Of a DNA stretch of 42,740 nucleotides, positions 1 through 7,347 are shown piece after piece; positions within the stretch are counted from its first letter, which is position 1; each line of letters starts with the position of its first letter. A program made the position numbers and the translations under genes. The notes under the pieces are model-generated. The model ran no database searches. It had not been told where the DNA came from and saw only the letters and a program-made list of their open reading frames with translations. The stretch comes from a virus, in the IMG/VR virus record IMGVR_UViG_3300010883_000094, positions 1 through 42,740 of that record; one strand, written 5' to 3'.

Positions 1-345
1 ATCGATAAGATAATGAATGACCTACTAAGAATAACTAAGCAACATAACGTATGGATAGGTTTAGTATCACATCTAAGAAAAATGCAGCAGACAGGTAAGT
101 CTTTTGAGGAAGGACACATGCCTACAGTAGACGACATAAGGGGTTCAGGCTCTATAAAACAAATCTCACATGACATAATTGCTTTTGCAAGAGACATCTC
201 AAGTGAAGATGAGTCAGCAAGAAATACTATATCCCTTAAAGTATTAAAGTCCAGGTTCACAGGTGATACAGGGCCTGCTGGAAAAGTAAAGTATAACTCA
301 GACACGGGTAGGCTAGACCCAGTAGGTTCTGAAGTAACATTCTAA
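1..345 (+). CDS. Replicative DNA helicase (T7 gp4-like), C-terminal fragment
   Basis: The reading frame is already open at base 1, so this is the C-terminal part (about 114 residues) of a longer gene cut by the window edge. The visible part matches the end of the RecA-type ring helicase domain of T7 gp4 and the DnaB family. It has the SHLRK segment (T7 CHLKN, motif H3), the IRGSGSIKQISH segment (motif H4, DNA-binding loop region) and the LKSRFTGDTG segment, where the arginine corresponds to the arginine finger that reads ATP in the neighbouring subunit. Whether a primase domain is fused at the N-terminus cannot be seen. The next gene follows after 11 bases with a good ribosome site, so the two are co-transcribed. 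Confidence 0.9.
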   Translation: MDKIMNDLLRITKQHNVWIGLVSHLRKMQQTGKSFEEGHMPTVDDIRGSGSIKQISHDIIAFARDISSEDESARNTISLKVLKSRFTGDTGPAGKVKYNSDTGRLDPVGSEVTF

Positions 346-356
346 GGAGAGAAAAC

Positions 357-2777
357 ATGAGCGGTATAGAAGAAGTAGCAAACTACCTCCGAGAGAGGGT
401 CGAGAAAGTTAATCCTAATAATCCCAAGGCAAACTCTGGTGCAGTACTTCTTAAATTTTATTCTAAGTTTAACGAAGAGGCAGAGAAAGTAGTTGTTATG
501 GCAACAGACATAATACAAGCTTTCTTTTCCAGAGACACAAGGGCAGTACCAGCAGGTAAGGCCAAGCTCACAGCGCTATCCACGAGGATAGGGTCCACGA
601 TAACTAAGTACATAACAAAAGAAACAATGTCTTGGCGTAATGAGATATGTTTAGGGGATCTGATGTTAGAAGCCTTCCTACAACGAGGCTATATAAAAAT
701 CTTTAGAGACCCAGGATTCTCTGAGTTAGATAAAGACGCACCGTTTATGGTTGAGCCTACAAGCTATTGGGCTGAGATAAATATAATACCTATAGCAGAA
801 GACAGGGACGTTCTTGTCGCAACCCACCACAACGAACCCGTAGAGATAAACAACTTGTTCAGAGGTGGAAGGCCCATTATTAAAGGCTGGGATGATGAAA
901 ACTCTAAAGAGTTTAATAGGTTACTTAACAGACCCTTTGTTAACGCAGCTAATAAGCTTGAACGACAAGCCTGGAAAGTAAATAAAAAGCTTTACGATGT
1001 TATCAATAGTAAGTTGTTAGATATTTTACCTAACATACCTGATATGCCTGAAGAAGGATCTAAGTTAGATCTTAAGAACGCTTACCGGGCAATGAAGAAG
1101 AAAGATAATAAGAAAACCAGGGACCGTTATAACAAGACAGCTGCCTTGTGGAATAGAAAGCTTAATGTATTACGCTCTATGTCTAAGACTAACGAGATAA
1201 GAATAACTCTACGTAAGGCAGAGGCTATGTTAAACCTTGAGGTGTTCTATCAGACTATAGAGTTCGATTATCGTGGTCGCATCTACTATAGAGAACCTTT
1301 CCTAAACTACCAAGGTAGTGATATGGCTAGAGGGCTTATGATGTTTGCTGAAGGGGCCCAGCTGAACGAAGACGGAGTAGCAGCCCTGAAAGTACACACG
1401 GCTAACTCCTTCAATCAGAACTATAATATAAATGAAATACCTAGCTGGGTTGAGTGGAACTACAAAGAGTATCTTGAGAAGGAAGGCTTAGATAATATCT
1501 CTGTAGATAAAATGTCTTTAAATGATAGGGTAATGTGGTGTGAGGAGAACGCTGACATGATTCTTATGACAGCCACCGATAATACTATACATGACTGTGA
1601 AAAACCTTTTGTATTTTTAGCTTGTTGCTTTGAGTGGGCAGCCTTCGAAGCTGATCCTGAACATAAGGTCTGTATACCTACTCCTATTGACGGTACTTGT
1701 AACGGTTATCAACACTCAGCTGCGATAGCTAAAGATGGAGAAACAGGCTTGTACGTAGGTCTTGAGGATACTACTATCCCTGTAGACTTATACATACAAG
1801 TTGCTAAAGAATTATTATCTTCTGAGAAACAATTCTTTGAGGATAGAGGGATGAACTTATCTCAGATAAGAAAAGGAATAGCCAAGCGGGCCACAATGAC
1901 TAGGGCTTACTCGGCCGGAGAAGAAACAATAGCAGACAGTATGTTCAGTGATCTATATCAGTTCGGTTATGATATTAAGTTTAATATTTCTATGTTAGAC
2001 TGTGAACACTTAGCTAAGAAAATAATAGAAGCTATTGCTAAGGTCTGTCCTGGTGGGCAGAAGACAATGAAGTACTTACAGAACCTAGCTGCCTACGAGC
2101 TAGGTATGTTCACAGTATATGATAAGAACGGAGATGTAGTCTCCCTCAACCAAAGAAGAAAGGATTATGAAAAGGCGAAGAAGATGAGAGCACAACTCAG
2201 AGAAGAACCAGATAATCTAGAACTACTTAAACAACTTAATGAGATCTCTAATGATATGACCAGAAGAACTAGCGTTCTTGAAAGAGGTAACGGCAGTAAT
2301 TATATTAGCTGGTCAGCCCCTTCAGGCTTCCCTATAAGGTACGAGTCTTTCTTAACAAGATCAGAGAAATGTTTATCCACGTTAAGAGGAGTAGAAGGTG
2401 GTCAGAAGAGCCAGCCAGGTCGCATCAGACACGTAGCCCAGGTATCTACTGAACACGCAGATAAACGAGCGTTCGCAGCAGGCATATCACCTAACTACAT
2501 TCACTCACAAGATGCAGCTCACATGGCTATAGTAATTAGTAAGTGGAATAAAGCCTTCGGCGCAGTACATGACTCCTTTTCCACTCATCCTAATGATATC
2601 AAGGAGTTATCCCAGATAACACGAGACGTGTTCAGGGAAATGTATGAGAAAGATAATGTGTTTGAACAGATAAAAGAAAACATCTTGTCTAAATCAGAGC
2701 AGTGTGATGTAGTAGTGCCTGATAACGGTGATCTAGAGATTGAGTTAGTCTCTGACTCTACTTACTTTTTCGCGTGA
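357..2777 (+). CDS. T7-type single-subunit DNA-directed RNA polymerase
   Basis: This 806-aa protein (T7 enzyme 883 aa) should transcribe middle and late phage genes in the host cytoplasm from phage-specific promoters. All catalytic motifs are present in order: the DxxGR motif DYRGR at 304-308; motif A IDGTCNGYQH with metal-binding D445 (T7 D537); motif B KRATMTRAY with K510 and Y518 (T7 K631, Y639); and motif C VHDSF with H738 and D739 (T7 H811, D812). The chain ends in YFFA, like the T7 C-terminal FAFA foot that lines the active site. A strong AAGGAGAG ribosome site precedes the ATG. The gene follows the helicase, whereas in T7 the polymerase gene precedes it. No phage promoter consensus could be derived from this window. 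Confidence 0.97.
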   Translation: MSGIEEVANYLRERVEKVNPNNPKANSGAVLLKFYSKFNEEAEKVVVMATDIIQAFFSRDTRAVPAGKAKLTALSTRIGSTITKYITKETMSWRNEICLGDLMLEAFLQRGYIKIFRDPGFSELDKDAPFMVEPTSYWAEINIIPIAEDRDVLVATHHNEPVEINNLFRGGRPIIKGWDDENSKEFNRLLNRPFVNAANKLERQAWKVNKKLYDVINSKLLDILPNIPDMPEEGSKLDLKNAYRAMKKKDNKKTRDRYNKTAALWNRKLNVLRSMSKTNEIRITLRKAEAMLNLEVFYQTIEFDYRGRIYYREPFLNYQGSDMARGLMMFAEGAQLNEDGVAALKVHTANSFNQNYNINEIPSWVEWNYKEYLEKEGLDNISVDKMSLNDRVMWCEENADMILMTATDNTIHDCEKPFVFLACCFEWAAFEADPEHKVCIPTPIDGTCNGYQHSAAIAKDGETGLYVGLEDTTIPVDLYIQVAKELLSSEKQFFEDRGMNLSQIRKGIAKRATMTRAYSAGEETIADSMFSDLYQFGYDIKFNISMLDCEHLAKKIIEAIAKVCPGGQKTMKYLQNLAAYELGMFTVYDKNGDVVSLNQRRKDYEKAKKMRAQLREEPDNLELLKQLNEISNDMTRRTSVLERGNGSNYISWSAPSGFPIRYESFLTRSEKCLSTLRGVEGGQKSQPGRIRHVAQVSTEHADKRAFAAGISPNYIHSQDAAHMAIVISKWNKAFGAVHDSFSTHPNDIKELSQITRDVFREMYEKDNVFEQIKENILSKSEQCDVVVPDNGDLEIELVSDSTYFFA

Positions 2778-2785
2778 GGTGTAAC

Positions 2786-2998
2786 ATGAAAAACAAAAAC
2801 TATAACTGGAGATACTTACAGGGCATGAAGACGGTTACCGATGATATATACTGTAATACACTGGCTCTCCCCCAGACTCTGGCTTATACGCCAGAAATAA
2901 ACGAGTGCTTTATAGCAGAACAACAAGATCCCGAGAAGGCCCGACAGGAAATAAGAATCCTTATGGCTAACCGAGGGATATTACCAGAAGGATATTAA
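2786..2998 (+). CDS. Small conserved-looking protein A, downstream of RNA polymerase
   Basis: A 70-aa soluble protein of unknown function. An upstream GTG at 2774 lies in frame and overlaps the polymerase stop, but the ATG at 2786 has GAGGTG a few bases before it and is the better start. It shares a pattern with the next gene product: KNYN near the N-terminus, a Cys, then a leucine-rich stretch ending LAYTPEIN (LAFTPGLN in the neighbour). The two therefore look like diverged tandem duplicates. The location directly behind the polymerase suggests, by inference only, a role in controlling transcription or host takeover. No catalytic motif or membrane segment is visible. Confidence 0.8.
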   Translation: MKNKNYNWRYLQGMKTVTDDIYCNTLALPQTLAYTPEINECFIAEQQDPEKARQEIRILMANRGILPEGY

Positions 2999-3000
2999 TC

Positions 3001-3249
3001 ATGGCAGAAAGAAAAAACTATAACACGGCAGCTAAAATGGGGATGGATATAAATGATTTAGAAGTCTGTGAAGACCTTAATCTAGACCCTGCTTTAGCCT
3101 TCACCCCCGGTTTAAACAAAGCGGCAATGGAAGCAGTATATCAAAGGAACGTAGCAGACTTACAACAAGACGGTATGACTGAAGAAGATGCTATGAAGGA
3201 AGCTAGTAAGATGAGAAGCCTTGCAGATAAGTTTAATAAAAGTCTTTGA
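3001..3249 (+). CDS. Small conserved-looking protein B, paralogue of the preceding gene
   Basis: An 82-aa, charged, probably helical protein, starting two bases after the stop of protein A with AAGGAT as ribosome site. It shares KNYN, a cysteine about 20 residues in, and LAFTPGLN with protein A, then extends into a longer charged C-terminal helix rich in Asp, Glu, Met and Lys. The function is unknown. It is the last plus-strand gene before the convergent terminator, so it is the distal member of the helicase-polymerase operon. Confidence 0.82.
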   Translation: MAERKNYNTAAKMGMDINDLEVCEDLNLDPALAFTPGLNKAAMEAVYQRNVADLQQDGMTEEDAMKEASKMRSLADKFNKSL

Positions 3250-3253
3250 AATA

Positions 3254-3291
3254 AAAAACCCCAAGAATCTTAATTGATCCTTGGGGTTTTT
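3254..3291. terminator. Bidirectional intrinsic terminator between convergent operons
   Basis: A perfect 12-bp inverted repeat (AAAAACCCCAAG at 3254-3265, CTTGGGGTTTTT at 3280-3291) encloses a 14-base loop. T-rich runs follow on both strands. It lies between the plus-strand gene ending at 3249 and the minus-strand gene ending at 3297, so one hairpin can stop transcription from both sides. Confidence 0.92.
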
Positions 3292-3296
3292 AATTT

Positions 3297-6200
3297 TTAA
3301 TACACTAAATTGTTATTCCATTTTTTAACTCTACTCATTAACTCTCTAAGTTTTTTATTTTCAGAGTCTGCTTTCACTTTGCGACCCATTCCATCTGTCC
3401 TTTGACTAGTTATCATTGCTTTAAGCATTGCAGAATAAGAAGAGTTAGGTGTAGCTTTATACTTTCTACCTGTAGCGCTGACTCTATTTATATAATCATC
3501 TCTATTCCCTAGATTACTTTTCCATTGACTAGTAGCAGACAAGCCTAAACTTTCTTCTATAAGAGTTAAAAGTCCTGCGAATTCTTTCCCGTCAACTCTC
3601 ATAGTTGCTCTTATAAAATCTGAATTAGGATCATTAGAGTTAGGAGGTTCGTAGCCTAATTTTTTAGCTTCTTCTATAATAACTTTATTGTATTTTGTTT
3701 GTTGTTCAACTTGATTTGCTACTTGAGGCCTAGCTAATTCTCTAGGGCTGTAAAAGCTATTATCATTTATTCTAGCATTTATTTTATCTAAGTAGGCAGT
3801 GACACCGGAAAACCCACTTAATTCTCCCTTAGAAGAAGCAGTTTTAACCGTAGATAAACTAACTAAAGGAGGTTCTTCTCCTGCTATAACAGCAGCGTTA
3901 TAATCCCCTAAGTGTTTTTCTCTTAAAGATTCTAATTGATTCCCCATACTACTAATAACAGAGCTCATAACTTCTGGGGCTCTTTGAGCTGCCATGTGGT
4001 AGGCTATGTTATCATAAGCATTTTTAAATTTGAGAGTAGAGCCTGCAGTAGTTATACTAGCGTCGTGAATACCTAATTGATTTAAAGGTTTACCGTCAGG
4101 TTTTGAAGCCATTAAAGCTGCTACAAACATCATATAAGCATCAGCTGATTGTACTAAGTCTACAGGTATAGCATTAGTAACTTGACTACCTAACTCTCCT
4201 GGGTTATCATTAACTATACCAAGTTCTTTGGCTAGTTCGAAAGATCTTTTCTTAATATTATTAGCGGAAGAGACACCTGAGTCGTTTACTTTTACATAAC
4301 GACCTAGCTCATAGTCTACCTGGCCTATATTCATTCTTTCCGGGTCGCTTTCTGCTAACAATCTTTCTTTGATTTCTCTACTAACATCATGCATTGGAAG
4401 GAGATTATCTTTAGCCAGAGTTATAGGCCCTAAAAATCCCTCTATATCCGTAGAACCATTAATCATAGAGATTATAGTGCCAGTACCCTTCATAAAGTTT
4501 TGATACTTATACAAAGAACCCATAGAAGCTTTCATAGAGCTAGTAAAAATTTCAGCTAAATCTTCTTCCATTTGTTTAGTGTTGCCCCCATACTCACTCT
4601 CTAAATCTTTCATAATGTCTTCATCTAAAGCATTGATTTGATCAAACATTTCTCTTGCTTCACTATACATTTTTCTAGAAGTTTTACCGTACAAACCAGC
4701 AACTACTAAACCCCTAGCGTATAACTTAGCAGGGTTAGCTCCCTCTAAGTTATTTATTTTATTAAAGAAATTTTTATAGGCTTCTTTTCCTGGTCTATCT
4801 TCAGGCCCTGTTAAAGCATTTTCAACATCATTTTGTATATTCTTCCATATTTTATCTCTTAGATCCCCAAACTCTCTAGTGTCTACTCCTTCTAGCAAAC
4901 CTAAAGTTAAGGCTATTTCTGTATCTCCCATGATTAAAGACATATTAGCTGCATTAGATTGGGTAGCATCCATTTCCATTGTGTAATCAAATTTAACTAA
5001 GCTACTTCCTGGAATTCCTTGTTTAATATTTTCTAGTTTAATAGCTTGAGATAACACACTAACAGGATACATCCACTCACCCTTGTGACCATTAATTAGC
5101 CCTTGCAGTTCAGTAGATAGTCCTTCAAAAGAATCAGGCTGCTGTTGTAGCTGTTCGTTTGTCATTCCACTTAATTTAGCTTGACCCTCTTGCCATCCAA
5201 CTATTTCCTTAGATAATCCTACGGCTGTTTTAAAATTAGTTAATCCATGCCTAACTGCCGCTACAGGGTCTGAGAATTTTATCCCATTCATTTTACCTAA
5301 CACTAACCCTAAAGCATAATGATAATCTAATAGCTGCATATCTTTTTCTGGTAGAGCATCTAACTTTTGTTTAACAGTATAGCCTAAATTAACTCCACTA
5401 GTACCATCAGTACTTAAAGCAGATTTAGCTAAACGCATTACTTTACTATTCTCAATATTATTACTAGGTACTTCTAAATCAGCTGAAGTTACAGTGATAG
5501 GGTCTACGTTAGCAAAAGAAAGTGCCATTCTTATAACGCCTTTTCCATTCATATACTGTAGATCTCTTACTGCAGCAAAGACTCTGTTAGTAGCTTGAGA
5601 CTGTACGTGATTAATGAATCTAGTTTCTCCATCAGCAAAGATAGGTCTAATTTTTTCTTCTAAATCTCTTTGTATACCGGCCCAATTAATGTCTATTTGT
5701 CTTTGAGCTTGTTGAGCAAAAGTATTTTCAGGGTCTTCAAAAAGAGTTTTAAATAGAATTTCCTGATGCAGGTGTAATCTTTCATCTTGTCTAGCCCGTT
5801 TAGCTCTTCTTAAATATTTCTTAAAAGATTTAGGCCCTACTTCTCCTAAGGTCTCAGCCATAGGGTGAGGTATTCCTCCGTTCATTCCTGTTTGACTTTT
5901 ATCTATGGCTCTTTTCATATCAAAAACCATTTTAGTCATCATCTCATAGCCCAAAGGATTTATTTGTATTCCTACATTACTTCTATCTGTCAAGTATTGT
6001 TCTGCTATTTTGTCATTACCTTCTAATGACTTACCGTTTTTGGCTATACTAATATTTCTTTTTTCACTTGCAAATTTATTTTTATTAAATGGAGTTCGTT
6101 GTGCATTAGGGTAGTTTATATTAGGGTCTCTTAAGTTAGCCAAGTAAGCTTTGAGTAGTATATCGTTACCAAAAGTATTTAATACGTTATCTGAGGTATT

Positions 6201-7343
6201 AATAGGCACTACTCTGCCTTGTTTGTTAACCCCCCAACTAATCATACCTTTTTCAGTCATATACTCTAGGAAAGCAGCTGCACCGTAGTTACCTTTAACC
6301 CCTACATCTTGCCCATTATTTAATAGAGAAGACATAGTAGAGCGAACACCTCCTAGCATACTTCTAAGAATAGGTTGAGAATCAGGTCTTCTAAAAGCTT
6401 TATGTAATAGTTTTAAGGATTTAGCAATTCTCTCTTCAGGGTTTAGAGAAGAATCTTTAGCGTTAACTGCTCTCATGTCATTTTCTAGAGCAACTCCCTC
6501 TTCGAATTCATCTGCTTTAGAACCTAAGTGTTCATTACCTTCTTCATTCATTCCGCCGTGATATTTAAATGTAGCTATACCTTTAGATAATTCCATAGCA
6601 GCTACTGTAGCAACACTGCCAAAGTTATTTACGTTAACATCATTTAGTCCAAATTCTTTTTCCATTTTTTCGTAGACTATTTCGTCGCCCTCACTATGTC
6701 TCTTTAAAAAAGGGGTGCTTGGAAAACTTCCATCCGAATTAATCCTGATTGAATTGTCAAAGTCTTCTGTTAACTCTGCCATACCGTCTAGTCTTTTAGT
6801 GTTAGTGAAAGCTCTTATCTTAGCGTCTGTTTGAGATCTTGCGCTTTCTTGTAACTCAGATGGTGTTAGAGGTGCAGTATCATCTGCTTCTTTTATCTCT
6901 AATGCCTGTAACTCAGGAATAGAAGGTGCAAATTGATTTAGAGTGTCAGTAATTCTTTGACGCGACCCAGCTAATTCAGTAGGGGCATTAGGGTCTCTTC
7001 TAAAGTCAGGAAGTCTTGTTTCAACATCAAGAGCAATGTTACTAGTTTCAATATCTCTTTGCCTTAATTCTTCTACAGTTGATGGGGGAACAGGGTACTG
7101 AGTTCTCTGACCTCCAGCAACACCAGATTGCAATCCAGTAAAAGTTTGCCCAGGGACTTGCTCACTTATTAAAGGTTCTACCGCAGAGGTTCTATCGGTA
7201 GTTGCTGTAGTTGCCATAGTCTTATTTAGCAAGCCTACAGGATCAATAGCTGTAGCTAAATCTTCTACCATACCATCAGTACTCGTAACGGGAGGAGCTA
7301 ATGGTGCTTTTCTTTGAAGGGTACTGCCTGCTTTTACGAACAT
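3297..7343 (-). CDS. Putative virion-carried RNA polymerase (N4 vRNAP-like), 1348 aa
   Basis: The last gene of the late operon, placed directly after the ejection proteins. The central part shows the polymerase core of the T7/N4 family. Motif A: DYTMEMDATQSNAANMSL with D792 as predicted metal ligand, ending LIMGD where T7 has MLRD. Motif B: K873-x3-R877-x7-Y885-G886, the spacing of the N4 pattern R-x3-K-x7-YG with the two basic residues exchanged. Motif C: GIHDAS with H1093 and D1094. Before motif C, IPVDLVQSAD matches T7 IAPNFVHSQD. Spacings D792-Y885 (93) and Y885-D1094 (209) fit the family (T7 102 and 173). The T/DxxGR motif is not clear; the best candidate lies near 597-640. The N-terminal 550 residues and C-terminal 230 are unassigned. 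GGAG precedes the ATG. By position it is probably packaged and injected. Confidence 0.8.
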   Translation of the reverse strand: MFVKAGSTLQRKAPLAPPVTSTDGMVEDLATAIDPVGLLNKTMATTATTDRTSAVEPLISEQVPGQTFTGLQSGVAGGQRTQYPVPPSTVEELRQRDIETSNIALDVETRLPDFRRDPNAPTELAGSRQRITDTLNQFAPSIPELQALEIKEADDTAPLTPSELQESARSQTDAKIRAFTNTKRLDGMAELTEDFDNSIRINSDGSFPSTPFLKRHSEGDEIVYEKMEKEFGLNDVNVNNFGSVATVAAMELSKGIATFKYHGGMNEEGNEHLGSKADEFEEGVALENDMRAVNAKDSSLNPEERIAKSLKLLHKAFRRPDSQPILRSMLGGVRSTMSSLLNNGQDVGVKGNYGAAAFLEYMTEKGMISWGVNKQGRVVPINTSDNVLNTFGNDILLKAYLANLRDPNINYPNAQRTPFNKNKFASEKRNISIAKNGKSLEGNDKIAEQYLTDRSNVGIQINPLGYEMMTKMVFDMKRAIDKSQTGMNGGIPHPMAETLGEVGPKSFKKYLRRAKRARQDERLHLHQEILFKTLFEDPENTFAQQAQRQIDINWAGIQRDLEEKIRPIFADGETRFINHVQSQATNRVFAAVRDLQYMNGKGVIRMALSFANVDPITVTSADLEVPSNNIENSKVMRLAKSALSTDGTSGVNLGYTVKQKLDALPEKDMQLLDYHYALGLVLGKMNGIKFSDPVAAVRHGLTNFKTAVGLSKEIVGWQEGQAKLSGMTNEQLQQQPDSFEGLSTELQGLINGHKGEWMYPVSVLSQAIKLENIKQGIPGSSLVKFDYTMEMDATQSNAANMSLIMGDTEIALTLGLLEGVDTREFGDLRDKIWKNIQNDVENALTGPEDRPGKEAYKNFFNKINNLEGANPAKLYARGLVVAGLYGKTSRKMYSEAREMFDQINALDEDIMKDLESEYGGNTKQMEEDLAEIFTSSMKASMGSLYKYQNFMKGTGTIISMINGSTDIEGFLGPITLAKDNLLPMHDVSREIKERLLAESDPERMNIGQVDYELGRYVKVNDSGVSSANNIKKRSFELAKELGIVNDNPGELGSQVTNAIPVDLVQSADAYMMFVAALMASKPDGKPLNQLGIHDASITTAGSTLKFKNAYDNIAYHMAAQRAPEVMSSVISSMGNQLESLREKHLGDYNAAVIAGEEPPLVSLSTVKTASSKGELSGFSGVTAYLDKINARINDNSFYSPRELARPQVANQVEQQTKYNKVIIEEAKKLGYEPPNSNDPNSDFIRATMRVDGKEFAGLLTLIEESLGLSATSQWKSNLGNRDDYINRVSATGRKYKATPNSSYSAMLKAMITSQRTDGMGRKVKADSENKKLRELMSRVKKWNNNLVY

Positions 7344-7347
7344 AGTA

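Noticed and set aside
6212-6222. NKQGR (residues 373-377) as the T/DxxGR motif of the polymerase-like protein
   Set aside because: It is about 415 residues before motif A, against about 110-135 in T7 and N4, so it cannot be the same element.
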